DNA of 64,000 bases from contig CAYPWJ010000005.1 of assembly GCA_964414415.1 (NCBI GenBank), forward strand, positions 1 to 64,000, written 5' to 3'. A program made the translations under genes and the position numbers. The DNA comes from CAZESS01 sp964414415 (GTDB lineage: Archaea; Thermoplasmatota; E2; UBA202; DSCA01). The stretch's first letter is position 1, and every line of letters starts with the position of its first letter. A model generated the notes under the pieces. The model did not search any database, had not been told where the DNA came from, and worked only from the letters and a program-made list of their open reading frames with translations. Positions 26,661 through 35,545 of this stretch are shown here, one piece after another.

Positions 26661-28853
26661 CTATCGTTCCTGGAACTCGGCGGCGATGTCCTGGTAGCGC
26701 TCCAGCTCCTTCCGGGAGATGGGCTTGACTGCGTCGAGCGCCTGCTCGAAGTGCCGCTGTTCGACCGTCAGCTGCTTGAGCTCCTCGGGGTCGATGTCCT
26801 CGTCGTGGACGTACTCCCGGATGGCGTACATGATGGCTTCGTTGGCGACGGCGGCGATGTCTGAGCCGGTGTAGCCCTCGGTTCGCTCGGCCAGGCCGTC
26901 GAGGTCGACGTCGTCGGCCAGCGGCTTCCCCTGGGTGTGGATGCGGAATATCTGCCGCCTGGCTTCGAGGTCGGGCGTCGGCACGTGGATGAGCCGGTCG
27001 AAGCGGCCGGGGCGGAGCAATGCGGTGTCGATGATGTCCGGGCGGTTGGTAGCGGCGATGACCGTTACGTCCCTGAGCTCCTCGAGGCCGTCGAGCTCCG
27101 TGAGCAATTGACTGATGACCCGCTCGGTGACCTGTGAGTCGCCGAAGCTGCCACCCCGGGTTGGGGTGATGGCGTCGAGCTCGTCGAAGAAGATGATGGA
27201 GGGGGCGGCCTGCCGGGCCTTGCGGAAGGTCTCCCGGACGGCTTTTTCGCTTTCGCCGACCCATTTCGACAGGAACTCGGGGCCCTTCACCGAGATGAAG
27301 TTCGCTTCGCTCTCGTTGGCGACGGCCTTCGCCAGCATGGTCTTCCCGGTACCGGGCGGCCCATACAGGAGGATGCCTTTCGGTGACTGCGCGTCCATGT
27401 GCCGGAAGACGTCGGCGTAGCGGAGCGGCCATTCGACGCCCTCGCGCAACGCCTGCTTTGCCTCGTCGAGCCCGCCGACGTCCTCCCACGTGACGTTGGG
27501 GCTCTCGATGAGGACCTCGCGGAGCGCCGACGGGCTCATGCCCTTGAACGCCTCGTAGAAGTCGTCCTCCATCACCTTGATCTTGTTGAGCACGTCGGCC
27601 GGGATGTTCTCCTCCTCGAAGTCGATCTCGGGGAGGACGCGCCGGAGCGCCCGGATGGCTGCCTCTTTGCTCAGCGCGGCGATGTCTGCGCCGGAGTAGC
27701 CGTGAGTGATGTCGGCGAAGTGGTCGAGGTCGACGTCCTCGTCGACGGGCATTCCACGGGTGTGGATGGTCAGTATCTCCCGCCTGCCTTCCCGGTCGGG
27801 GATGCCGATCTCGATTTCGCGGTCGAAGCGGCCGGGGCGGCGGAGCGCCTCGTCGAGGTCGTTGATGCGGTTGGTGGCGCCGATGACGACGACTTTGCCG
27901 CGTTCTTTGAGGCCGTCCATGAGGGCGAGGAGCTGCGCTACCACCCTGCGCTCGACGTCGCCGCGTGCCTCGCCGCGCTTCGGCGCGATGGAGTCGATTT
28001 CGTCGATGAAGACGATCGAGGGTGCGTTCTCCGTTGCTTCGTTGAATATCTGCCGGAGGTTTTCTTCGCTCTGGCCGTAGTACTTGCTCATGATTTCGGG
28101 GCCGCTGAGGGTGTAGAAGTTGGCGTTTGTTTCGTTGGCGACGGCTTTGGCGATGAGTGTTTTGCCCGTCCCCGGTGGACCGTGGAGCAACACGCCCTTG
28201 GGTGCTTCGACGCCGATTTTTTCGAACAGCTCGGGGTATTTGAGCGGGAGCTCGATCATTTCGCGGACCTGTTTGATCGCGTCTTCGAGCCCGCCGATGT
28301 CCTCGTAGGTGACGCGGGGGACCGCCGTCTCGGTTTCTTTCGCCGGTTTGTCGCTGAGGTCGACGGCGGTGCGGCGGGTGATGATGACTGCCTCGCGTGC
28401 CGGGGTCATGCCGGTGACGATGAGGTCGATTTTGCGGCCCATGACGTTGAGCTCGATGGCGTCGCGCTTGGTGATGACGCGTCCCTCCAAAATTTGGGAG
28501 AGGTATTGTTCGCCGCTGACGATGTGGAGTTCCTCGGTGGGCGCCAGCGTGACCTTCGTTGCTTCTTTTGCTGTGCCTTTGCTGACGTGGACGCGGTCGT
28601 CGATGCCGGCGCCGGCGTTGCGTCGTATGGTGCCGTCGATCCGGGCGATCCCCTTGCCTGCATCGTCTGGGTAGCCGGGCCAGAAGAGTGCCGCGGTCTG
28701 CTGCTTGCCTTCGATGCGGACGACGTCGCCGGGCTGGAGCCCGAGTTGCTCCGCTACTGCTGGGTCGATACGGGCGATGCCTCTGCCGACATCGCGGGCG
28801 CGGGCTTCGCCGACCTTGAGGGTTATATCCTGTGGATTATTTGCGTCATTCAT
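26661..28853 (-). CDS. cdc48: CDC48/VAT AAA+ unfoldase
   Basis: 730 residues, full-length VCP/CDC48 (VAT). The N-domain (about 1-180) has the double-psi barrel pattern (VGRGIARIDPAVAEQLGLQPGD). D1: Walker A GPPGTGKT at 225-232, Walker B IVFIDEID, arginine-finger region DLDEALRRPGRFDRE. D2: second GPPGTGKT near 500 and IIFFDELD, then DTALLRPGRFDRL. It makes a hexamer that unfolds proteins with ATP and delivers them to the proteasome. The C-terminus is not the HbYX motif typical of proteasome docking (it ends FQER). It is monocistronic and divergent from the aldehyde dehydrogenase gene. Confidence 0.97.
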   Translation of the reverse strand: MNDANNPQDITLKVGEARARDVGRGIARIDPAVAEQLGLQPGDVVRIEGKQQTAALFWPGYPDDAGKGIARIDGTIRRNAGAGIDDRVHVSKGTAKEATKVTLAPTEELHIVSGEQYLSQILEGRVITKRDAIELNVMGRKIDLIVTGMTPAREAVIITRRTAVDLSDKPAKETETAVPRVTYEDIGGLEDAIKQVREMIELPLKYPELFEKIGVEAPKGVLLHGPPGTGKTLIAKAVANETNANFYTLSGPEIMSKYYGQSEENLRQIFNEATENAPSIVFIDEIDSIAPKRGEARGDVERRVVAQLLALMDGLKERGKVVVIGATNRINDLDEALRRPGRFDREIEIGIPDREGRREILTIHTRGMPVDEDVDLDHFADITHGYSGADIAALSKEAAIRALRRVLPEIDFEEENIPADVLNKIKVMEDDFYEAFKGMSPSALREVLIESPNVTWEDVGGLDEAKQALREGVEWPLRYADVFRHMDAQSPKGILLYGPPGTGKTMLAKAVANESEANFISVKGPEFLSKWVGESEKAVRETFRKARQAAPSIIFFDELDAITPTRGGSFGDSQVTERVISQLLTELDGLEELRDVTVIAATNRPDIIDTALLRPGRFDRLIHVPTPDLEARRQIFRIHTQGKPLADDVDLDGLAERTEGYTGSDIAAVANEAIMYAIREYVHDEDIDPEELKQLTVEQRHFEQALDAVKPISRKELERYQDIAAEFQER

Positions 28854-28880
28854 AGCTATCGAGGCAGTATATTTGCTCTA

Positions 28881-28890
28881 CTATAAATAG
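28881..28890 (-). promoter_or_regulatory. TATA-like promoter of cdc48
   Basis: CTATTTATAG on the minus strand, 28-37 nt before the ATG. A weaker GTTTAACAAT at 28921 on the plus strand faces the divergent dehydrogenase gene. Confidence 0.5.
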
Positions 28891-28948
28891 CTTGTGGTCT
28901 TTCCTTAATAAGGTGTGGTCGTTTAACAATTGAGGAAAAGGTGGACAC

Positions 28949-30427
28949 ATGAAAGAATATGCCCAGTATATCGACGGAACATGGACGGAATCCGGCAGCG
29001 ACGAGCAATTCGAGACCATCAACCCGACGACGGGCGAACCACTCGCCCGCTTTCCCTCAGGTACCCCGAAGGATGTCGAGCGGGCCGTAACGGCTGCGCG
29101 CAACGCCATCACCGAATGGCAACAGATCCCCGCTCCAAGGCGAGGGGAGATCCTGCTCGACGCGGCCCGCATCATGCGCCAGCGGAAGCAGGAGCTCGGC
29201 GAGCTCGTCACCCGCGAGATGGGCAAGGTCATCTCCGAGGGGCTCGGCGACGTCCAGGAAGCCATCGACATGATAGAATACATCGCCGGCGAAGGACGAC
29301 GCATGACGGGAGAGACGGTTCCGTCGGAGCTGCCCGACAAGGTCTGCATGACGTTCCTAGAGCCCGTCGGCGTCGTCGGCCTCATCACCCCCTGGAACTT
29401 CCCCACGGCGATACCCTCATGGAAGCTCGCTCCGGCGTTGCTCGCCGGCAACGCCGTGCTGTTCAAGCCTTCGTCGCTGACGCCGATCTGCGCAGCTCGG
29501 CTCGTCGAGATATTCGAGGAGGCGGGGGTGCCGCCCGGCGTGCTCAACTTCGTGACGGGGCGCGGCTCCGTCGTCGGCAGGGCCATCGTGGAGCATCCGC
29601 AGGTGACGGCGATATCGTTCACCGGCGGCGTCCCAACCGGCAAAAAAATATATGCCGGCGCAGCACAGCTCCTCAAGCCCGTCCATCTGGAGCTGGGCGG
29701 CAAAAACCCGCTCATCGTGATGGATGACGCACATCTCGAGCTCGCCGTCGAGGGTGCCATGTTTGGCGCCTTCGGTACCGCCGGGCAGCGCTGCACCGCC
29801 GCCAGCCGGCTCATCCTCCACCAGGACGTCTACGAGGAGGCGATGGACATGCTGTTACAGCAGACGGAGGCGATGACGATTGGCGACCCGCTCGACCCCG
29901 ACGTGGACATGGGGCCGATGGCGAGCCAGGGACAGCTCGACAAGACGATGGAATATATCGACATCGGCAGCGACGAGGGCGCCACAATGAGGTACGGCGG
30001 CGAACGGCTTGCGGGCGGGATGCACGACGACGGCTTCTTCGTGCAGCCGACCGTGTTCGAGGCGGAGCAGGGCATGCGCATCACCGAGGAGGAGATCTTC
30101 GGACCCGTCCTGTCCGTCATCGAGGCGCGTGACTTCGACGACGCCATCAGGAAGGCAAACGCCGTGCCATATGGGCTGTCCGCCTCCATCTACACCCGGG
30201 ATGTCAACCGTGCCTTCCGGGCCATCCGGCGGCTCGAGGCCGGCGTCACATACGTCAACGCGCCGACCATCGGCTCGGAGATACAGCTCCCCTTCGGCGG
30301 CGTGAAGAACACGGGCAACGGGCTCCGGGAGGCGGGAAGTGCCGCCATCCGGGAGTTCACCGAGACGAAGACCGTCTTCGTCGACTACAGCGACCGGCTG
30401 CAGAAGGCACAGATACAGGAGGATTGA
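28949..30427 (+). CDS. Aldehyde dehydrogenase (succinate-semialdehyde dehydrogenase-like)
   Basis: 492 residues of the ALDH superfamily: PWNFP (about 148-152) in the NAD domain, SFTGGVPTGK for the cofactor, the general-base Glu in LELGGKNP (about 248) and catalytic Cys about 282 in GTAGQRCTAASR. It oxidises an aldehyde to the acid with NAD(P)+. The sequence is generally like succinate-semialdehyde or other semialdehyde dehydrogenases, but the substrate pocket cannot be assigned by eye. AAAAGGTGG before the ATG is a ribosome site. It is monocistronic, and a strong inverted repeat lies downstream. Confidence 0.9.
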   Translation: MKEYAQYIDGTWTESGSDEQFETINPTTGEPLARFPSGTPKDVERAVTAARNAITEWQQIPAPRRGEILLDAARIMRQRKQELGELVTREMGKVISEGLGDVQEAIDMIEYIAGEGRRMTGETVPSELPDKVCMTFLEPVGVVGLITPWNFPTAIPSWKLAPALLAGNAVLFKPSSLTPICAARLVEIFEEAGVPPGVLNFVTGRGSVVGRAIVEHPQVTAISFTGGVPTGKKIYAGAAQLLKPVHLELGGKNPLIVMDDAHLELAVEGAMFGAFGTAGQRCTAASRLILHQDVYEEAMDMLLQQTEAMTIGDPLDPDVDMGPMASQGQLDKTMEYIDIGSDEGATMRYGGERLAGGMHDDGFFVQPTVFEAEQGMRITEEEIFGPVLSVIEARDFDDAIRKANAVPYGLSASIYTRDVNRAFRAIRRLEAGVTYVNAPTIGSEIQLPFGGVKNTGNGLREAGSAAIREFTETKTVFVDYSDRLQKAQIQED

Positions 30428-30521
30428 CGCGGCGAGCCATGACGGCGAGCGTCCCGCCGGCGTATTTGATAGCAAAATATAAGCAAAATATAAATATCAC
30501 CTCCGTGTTAGAGATGTGCCA

Positions 30522-30578
30522 GGGAAATGGGGCAAAAAATGCCTCCCTTACATTTTTTCGATATGCGCCCCATTTCCC
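30522..30578. terminator. Perfect 12-nt inverted repeat between convergent genes
   Basis: GGGAAATGGGGC (30522-30533) and GCCCCATTTCCC (30567-30578) are exact inverse copies; inside them AAAAAATG (30534-30541) and CATTTTTT (30551-30558) also pair, leaving a 9-nt loop and a short bulge. Placed between the dehydrogenase (plus) and the peptidase (minus), it could end transcription in both directions, or be a mobile or structured repeat. Confidence 0.55.
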
Positions 30579-30602
30579 GTCCTCACCTTTTCCGGCAGCA
30601 AT

Positions 30603-31844
30603 CTAGAATACATCCATGAAAAAGTTGAGGAAATATGTCGCGGTGTCAACGACTGCCTGCCGATCTACATATTCATTCGGGGCATGGATGTTGCCGCCGC
30701 CGGGGCCAAACACCAGCGTCGGTACGCCGGTCCGGGCGGCAAATATGTTGAAGTCGCCGACACTCGTCGTGGTAAACCGGCATTTTTCGCCCTCGTCCGG
30801 CTCCGGCAAAAGGGCAACGAAGCGGTCGAGATACTCGCTTGCCTCCGAGATATAGGGATGATACTCGAGCTCGGGCGCCGGAGAAAACCGTTTCTGTACG
30901 CTCACCTGCGACGGCAGGCCAAGGCGCTCGATGATCTGCTGCAGCTCCTCCGTCGCCGTCTCCTCGTCCTCGCCGAGCGTCAGCTGCCGGTTCACCAGGA
31001 TCTTGCAGTAGCCGGGCACCGTAAACGTCTGGTCGCCCCCGGTGATGTTCAGCACCACGTAATGGCCGCGCCCCATCTTTATGTTGGAGAACATGTCGAA
31101 CTCCTTTATCGTCGAGATGAGCTGGGCCGCATCTTCCAACGCGTTGACGCCTCCCTGCGGATGCGACGCATGCGATGACTCGCCGAAAAACTCTATCTCG
31201 TAGATGACGCGGCCCTCCGCCCCGATGATAGGGACGGGAAACGACGGCGTGTGACGGCGCTTGTGCGTGTAGCAGTAGCTGTCGGCGCCCACCACCGGGG
31301 AGGGCTCCGCCACCATGACCAGGTCGTAGTCCTCGATGTCGTGCTCGCGGAGCAGGGTGTCGGCACCCAGCGAGTAGGGTGCCTCCTCGCCGTAGACGAA
31401 GCTCAGGAACAGCTCGCCGTTGACTTCGTCTCGCCTGTCCAGCAGCGCCAGCACGGCCATCATGGCGGCGGTGCAGCCTCCCTTCATGTCGCAGGCCCCC
31501 AGGCCGTATATGTTGCCGTCCTTCTCGGTGGGCTCGTGCGGCGGGTAGAACCATTCGCCGTGAGCAGCAACGGTATCAAGGTGGCCGTTCAGCATGATTT
31601 TCGGGCCGTCGCCGTCGCCGAGCTTGACGTAGATGTTGTGGTGGTCGCGGCCGGCGTAGTTCATGTAGCCGATGTATGGATTCTCGATGTCCTGCACCGT
31701 TGGCTCCAGCCCGTGTTCCCGGAGGTATCCCTCGACGTAGTCGTAGATTTCGGGGCCGTCGGTGTCGCTGCTGGGGATGCCGATGAGCTTTTTTGTCAGG
31801 TTGATGACCTCGCCTCGTTCCTCCTCGGTCAGCTCGTGTTGCAT
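30603..31844 (-). CDS. M20-family metallopeptidase (ArgE/DapE/ACY1 type)
   Basis: 413 residues. Zinc motifs: LNGHLDTV (H-x-D), LGACDMKGG with the bridging Asp, VYGEEAPY with the catalytic Glu pair, and IHAPNEYV with the C-terminal His. The middle (about 180-320) is the dimerisation domain. Members remove acyl groups from amino acids or cut small peptides; acetylornithine or acetyl-lysine deacetylase and succinyl-diaminopimelate desuccinylase are candidates, but sequence does not decide. GGAAG before the ATG is a ribosome site. It is a single gene with unrelated neighbours. Confidence 0.88.
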   Translation of the reverse strand: MQHELTEEERGEVINLTKKLIGIPSSDTDGPEIYDYVEGYLREHGLEPTVQDIENPYIGYMNYAGRDHHNIYVKLGDGDGPKIMLNGHLDTVAAHGEWFYPPHEPTEKDGNIYGLGACDMKGGCTAAMMAVLALLDRRDEVNGELFLSFVYGEEAPYSLGADTLLREHDIEDYDLVMVAEPSPVVGADSYCYTHKRRHTPSFPVPIIGAEGRVIYEIEFFGESSHASHPQGGVNALEDAAQLISTIKEFDMFSNIKMGRGHYVVLNITGGDQTFTVPGYCKILVNRQLTLGEDEETATEELQQIIERLGLPSQVSVQKRFSPAPELEYHPYISEASEYLDRFVALLPEPDEGEKCRFTTTSVGDFNIFAARTGVPTLVFGPGGGNIHAPNEYVDRQAVVDTATYFLNFFMDVF

Positions 31845-32016
31845 GCTTCCTTCAGATAACGCTGCCGGCGTACTTGTATATTTCCCTGTTTGAAAGAGAA
31901 AACGAAATGGGGGTACGCCGTCTGTGCAGTACGCAGACCTACCGGCGTCGGGCCGTCATTTGACTACATAGCCCCGGGCGGCACAATCCTTTTGATACAT
32001 CACCTGTTATCGGAGC

Positions 32017-32700
32017 GTGGAAACGCTCATCATCGGCATCGCCTTTGGGGCAATCATCGGTCTGGCACAGTTCTTCAGCGAACATTTTTGCGCCATCTGC
32101 GGGCGCCACACGGTCGAGATGACCTCCTTCTCCGCCGGCGTCGCCGTCTCCTATCTCTTCCTCGGTCTTATCCCGGAGTTCGTGAGCGAGGTGCAGCACA
32201 CGGAGCGATGGCTGTACGTGTTCGCGCTGCTTGGCTTCGTGCTCTTCCACCTGGTCGAGAAATACATCTACCGGCATTCGGCGCCCCGGGACGTGACCAC
32301 GCGGCTGGAGCGCGAGAACAGCGCCGTGTCCTTCGCCTACCATTTCATCGTGGGCGTCGTCATCGTCGACCTGACAGCGATGGGCTTCGCCGACGGGCTG
32401 CTCTTTGTTGTCCCCGTCGCGCTGTACACGGCACTCGGGACGCTGCCCGAGCACGTCTCCCCGGAGCGGTGGGTGCACGTGCTGCTGTCGCTGGCGGCAG
32501 TGTTCGGCGTCGTGGCTGCCGTGGTGCTGCGGGACGCGATATCGACGGCTGTCTCGGCGGCGCTGCTGGGGTTCGTGGTGGGTGCGCTGGCGTTCGCGGT
32601 CATCCGGCATGCCATTCCGTATGGCCGGGAGGGGAGGCCGGCGTGGTTCGTCGTCGGGATGGCGGTGTATGTGCCGCTGGTGCTACTGCTGCAGTCCTGA
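32017..32700 (+). CDS. ZIP-like metal transporter family membrane protein
   Basis: 227 residues, about eight helices, starting at GTG. The N-terminal part (FSEHFCAICGRHTVEMTSF, SAGVAVSYLFLGLIPEF) follows the ZIP pattern of a Gly-rich helix with a Pro-Glu end, and the central helices have FAYHFIVGVVIVDLTAMGFADG, near the ZIP metal-site helix with H and D/E. Some classic ligands are missing, so it may be a distant relative. No ribosome site is clear. The AT-rich TTTTGATACAT about 30 nt before the start may be the promoter. Confidence 0.55.
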   Translation: METLIIGIAFGAIIGLAQFFSEHFCAICGRHTVEMTSFSAGVAVSYLFLGLIPEFVSEVQHTERWLYVFALLGFVLFHLVEKYIYRHSAPRDVTTRLERENSAVSFAYHFIVGVVIVDLTAMGFADGLLFVVPVALYTALGTLPEHVSPERWVHVLLSLAAVFGVVAAVVLRDAISTAVSAALLGFVVGALAFAVIRHAIPYGREGRPAWFVVGMAVYVPLVLLLQS

Positions 32701-32738
32701 GTCCGGCATGGGTAAAAAGCAGGTGTCGGTACCGGGAT

Positions 32739-33123
32739 ATGGATGACGATGGCGCGTGGCTGCTCTTCGTGTACAACGCTTCTTGTACAACGCGGACGGC
32801 GGGATGATGCAGGCGCTCCGGGATGCGGTGCGCAAGGCGTGTCGCCTGAGACGTATAGCTGCGACCTGTGCGCGTTGACCTACGGGAGCCCGGGGGATCC
32901 GGCGGCGGTGGCGTGGCTTTGTCGATGGACTGCGGCTGCCTGCGGCGTTTCTACATCGGGACGAGTTCCGGGAGCGATACGGCGATGACGTGGGGTGCCA
33001 GCTCTCGTTATCCAGCGTGACGATGCGCTATCGTTGCCGCTGTCGGCAGGGGAGATAAACGGCTGCGCGACGCTGGATGAGCTGATGGCGCTGGTGGAGG
33101 AAAAGGTTGGCGGAGCTGTCTAG
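32739..33123 (+). pseudogene. Decayed gene with at least four frameshifts, family of unknown function
   Basis: Coherent protein fragments appear in changing frames: an N-terminal LLF(V/L)YNADGGMM piece, VSPETYSCDLCALTYG, RGFVDGLRLPAAFLHRDEF, and a final EINGCATLDELMALVEEK ending at TAG 33121-33123. The pieces in order match a widespread family of small proteins of unknown function with a YNADSG...SPxTYxCxLC pattern. The first shift is a 14-nt tandem duplication (TTCGTGTACAACGC / TTCTTGTACAACGC, 32766-32793). With this many lesions, decay is more likely than sequencing error. Confidence 0.7.
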
Positions 33124-33242
33124 GCGAGGCCCTTGATGGCGGCGACGCAGCCTTTGCAGATGTTTCGTTTTGTGCCCTTGATGTGGACGTGTCGGATGTT
33201 GTCGTCGGGGACCTCCGCCCCGCAGACGTCACATGTTGTCAT
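33120..33242 (-). CDS. Small double-CxxC zinc-finger protein
   Basis: 40 residues with CDVC near the start and CKGC near the end, 25 residues apart, the spacing of a small treble-clef or zinc-ribbon; the loop is rich in His/Lys/Arg (RHVHIKGTKRN). Such tiny zinc proteins often bind nucleic acid or join larger complexes. A palindromic TATA box 20-31 nt upstream favours ATG 33242; ATG 33251 is an alternative. The gene overlaps the end of the decayed gene on the opposite strand. Confidence 0.6.
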   Translation of the reverse strand: MTTCDVCGAEVPDDNIRHVHIKGTKRNICKGCVAAIKGLA

Positions 33243-33261
33243 GGCGAGCATAACTCCTGCA

Positions 33262-33273
33262 TGTTTATAAACA
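33262..33273 (-). promoter_or_regulatory. Palindromic TATA box of the zinc-finger gene
   Basis: TGTTTATAAACA is a perfect palindrome placed 20-31 nt before ATG 33242, so it may also drive the divergent direction weakly. Confidence 0.5.
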
Positions 33274-33284
33274 TTCGTGGCATA

Positions 33285-33295
33285 ACTATATAAAG
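33285..33295 (+). promoter_or_regulatory. TATA box of the sulfurtransferase operon
   Basis: ACTATATAAAG lies 29-39 nt before ATG 33324; GGTGG between them gives a short leader with a ribosome site. Confidence 0.55.
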
Positions 33296-33323
33296 TTACA
33301 ATTGTTAAGTATGTGGTGGAAGC

Positions 33324-34199
33324 ATGAAAACAAGTCCATATCCAGCGGGAAAAGGCAACATGAAATGGGTCTCGACCGAATGGCTCGAGGAACACCACGA
33401 CGACCCCGACCTGATGGTGCTCGACACGCAGCCCGACATCCACGACTATATTACGGAGCACCTGCCAAACGCGGTCTACTTTAACCAGCGATTGCTCCGC
33501 ATCCCCTACAGGGGCAGACCCGGCGTCTACGTGCCCGATACCGTGGTGCAGCAGCTGTTCAGCCGCATCGGCCTCACGCCGGCAAAGCCGGTCGTCGTCT
33601 ACGGCGGCGTCGGCGCCTTCCGCGGCTGGGGCGACGGCCTCGAGCAGACCATGGTCGCCTACACCCTTGCCCGCTACGGCCACAAAAACGTCCACGTCCT
33701 CAACGGCGGCATCGACAAATGGAAAGCCGAGCAGCGACCCCTGGCCAAGGGATTCCCCGACCTCACGGAGAGCGACTTTCCCGTCCAGGTGCAGCACGAC
33801 TACGTCGTCGACATGGACCAAGTCAAAGACATGAAAGACCGCGACGACGTGATGCTGCTCGACGCCCGGCCGCCCAACTTCTACGAAGGGCAGGGCCCCT
33901 GGCGGAAACCCGGCCACATACCCGGCGCGGTCAACCTGCCCTGGAAGCACCTGATGGACGAGGCAAACGCGACGCTGCTCAAGCCCGACGACGCCATCCA
34001 GACGGTGCTCGACGACCGCGGTATATCGCCCGACAAGACCATCATCTGCTCCTGCGGCACCGGGCGGGAGGCCACCAACGAGTTCTTGCTGTTCAAATGG
34101 TACCTCGGCTATCCGAACGTCCACATCTACGAGGGCTCCTTCACCGAATGGACGGCCCACCCGGACAACCCGACGGCGACGGGCCCCGAGCCCTACTAA
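33324..34199 (+). CDS. Thiosulfate/3-mercaptopyruvate sulfurtransferase (two rhodanese domains)
   Basis: 291 residues with two rhodanese domains (about 15-145 and 160-290). The catalytic loop is in the second: ICSCGTGREAT, with the active Cys in CGTGRE. The first domain has VYGGVGAFRGWGD in place of the loop, as in inactive N-terminal domains. It moves sulfane sulfur from thiosulfate or mercaptopyruvate to an acceptor in the cytoplasm. The next gene starts 2 nt after its stop and encodes an MBL-rhodanese fusion, so the pair likely handles sulfane sulfur or persulfides. Confidence 0.92.
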   Translation: MKTSPYPAGKGNMKWVSTEWLEEHHDDPDLMVLDTQPDIHDYITEHLPNAVYFNQRLLRIPYRGRPGVYVPDTVVQQLFSRIGLTPAKPVVVYGGVGAFRGWGDGLEQTMVAYTLARYGHKNVHVLNGGIDKWKAEQRPLAKGFPDLTESDFPVQVQHDYVVDMDQVKDMKDRDDVMLLDARPPNFYEGQGPWRKPGHIPGAVNLPWKHLMDEANATLLKPDDAIQTVLDDRGISPDKTIICSCGTGREATNEFLLFKWYLGYPNVHIYEGSFTEWTAHPDNPTATGPEPY

Positions 34200-34201
34200 C
34201 G

Positions 34202-35545
34202 ATGCTGTTCGAACGCATCACCTCTCCTGGCCTGGCACACAACTCCTACATCGTCGGCTCGCAGGGACAGGCGGCGGTCATCGACCCCCGGCGTGACGCC
34301 TGGACATATGCAGAGATAGCACGCAGCAACGACATGCGCATCACCCGTATATTCGAGACGCACCGCAACGAGGACTACGTCATCGGCTCCCTCGAACTCG
34401 CCGAGCTCACCGGCGCGGACGTGTATCACGGCGGAGCCCTTGACTTCGACTACGGCGTCCCGGTCGAGGAGGACGACAGCTTTACCGTGGGCGCCCTCAA
34501 GCTCCAGGTGCTCGAGACCCCGGGCCACACGGACGAGAGCATCTCCATCGTCGTGACCAACGCGGCGGTGGCGCCGCAGCCCTACATGGTGTTCACCGGC
34601 GATGCATTGTTCGCGGGCGACGTCGGCCGCACCGACCTGTATGGCAGCGATGAACGTGAGCGGATGGCCTCGGCGCTGTACGACAGCCTATATGAGAAGC
34701 TGCTGCCGCTGGGCGACCACGTCATCGTCTGCCCGGCCCATGGCTCCGGCTCGGTCTGCGGCGGCTCCATCGGCGATTTGCCGTTCACGAGCATCGGCTA
34801 CGAACGGCGGAGCAACCCGATGCTGCAGCTCGACAGGCAGGACTTCATCGAGCGGAAACGCCAGGAGGAGCTCCACGTGCCGCCGTATTTCCGGCAGATG
34901 GAGATATACAACAAGCGTGGGGCGCCGGTGCTCCACCGGATGCCGCAGCCCGCGGCGCTGTCGGTCAGCGAGCTCGCCGGGATGCAGGACGAGGCGCAGC
35001 TGGTGGACGTCCGTCGGCCGGATTGCTTTGCAGCGGCACATATCCCGGGCAGCCTCAACGTGTGGAGCCATGCGCTGGCGGGCATCGCGGGCTGGTTCCT
35101 GTCATACGACCGGCCGGTGGTGCTCATCGACGGCGATATGGATGCAGCAACGCGCTCCCTCGTCCGCCTCGGCTTTGACGACCTGTCGGCGTTGCGGGGC
35201 GGCATCGGCACCTGGCAGCAGGCGGGGCGGCCGGTGGGGCACATCGACGTGTGGCACGCCGACCGGCTGCATGCACGGCTGGATGACGTGTTCACTTTGG
35301 ACGTCCGGACGAGGCGGAGCCGTGGCGAGCATGGCCACATCCCGGGCTCCCGCCACGTGTATCTCGGTGATCTGCCCGACCGGCTTGACGACCTCCCGCG
35401 CGAGGAGATCATCGTTATCTATTGTGATGCGGGCTACAAGACGGGGACGGCGGCGAGTCTGCTCACCCGGCATGGATTCGACAGGGTGGCGGAGCTCGTC
35501 GGTGGCTTCGCGGCCTGGCGGCAGGCCGGCTACGCCGTTGACTAG
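34202..35545 (+). CDS. MBL-fold/rhodanese fusion (persulfide dioxygenase-like)
   Basis: 447 residues: a metallo-beta-lactamase domain (1-240) and two rhodanese domains (about 258-345 and 355-447). The MBL part keeps TPGHTDESI, FTGDALFAGDVGRTDL and CPAHGSG, but the first metal motif THxHxDH reads THRNEDYVIG, so one metal site is altered. The first rhodanese domain has Asp at the catalytic Cys place (LIDGDMDAA), while the second has Cys (IYCDAGYKTGT). Typical relatives oxidise glutathione persulfide (ETHE1). This archaeon may use another thiol or a non-redox chemistry. It is co-transcribed with the sulfurtransferase and convergent with the next gene, overlapping 4 nt. Confidence 0.85.
   Translation: MLFERITSPGLAHNSYIVGSQGQAAVIDPRRDAWTYAEIARSNDMRITRIFETHRNEDYVIGSLELAELTGADVYHGGALDFDYGVPVEEDDSFTVGALKLQVLETPGHTDESISIVVTNAAVAPQPYMVFTGDALFAGDVGRTDLYGSDERERMASALYDSLYEKLLPLGDHVIVCPAHGSGSVCGGSIGDLPFTSIGYERRSNPMLQLDRQDFIERKRQEELHVPPYFRQMEIYNKRGAPVLHRMPQPAALSVSELAGMQDEAQLVDVRRPDCFAAAHIPGSLNVWSHALAGIAGWFLSYDRPVVLIDGDMDAATRSLVRLGFDDLSALRGGIGTWQQAGRPVGHIDVWHADRLHARLDDVFTLDVRTRRSRGEHGHIPGSRHVYLGDLPDRLDDLPREEIIVIYCDAGYKTGTAASLLTRHGFDRVAELVGGFAAWRQAGYAVD

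Noticed and set aside
27399..28886. A 495-codon open frame on the plus strand opposite cdc48
   Set aside because: It is the antisense shadow of the CDC48 gene in GC-rich DNA: acidic low-complexity protein, no domain, no promoter or ribosome site.
33120..34160. A 346-codon minus frame covering the sulfurtransferase
   Set aside because: Only its last 40 codons (CxxC protein) look real; the rest is antisense of the rhodanese gene.
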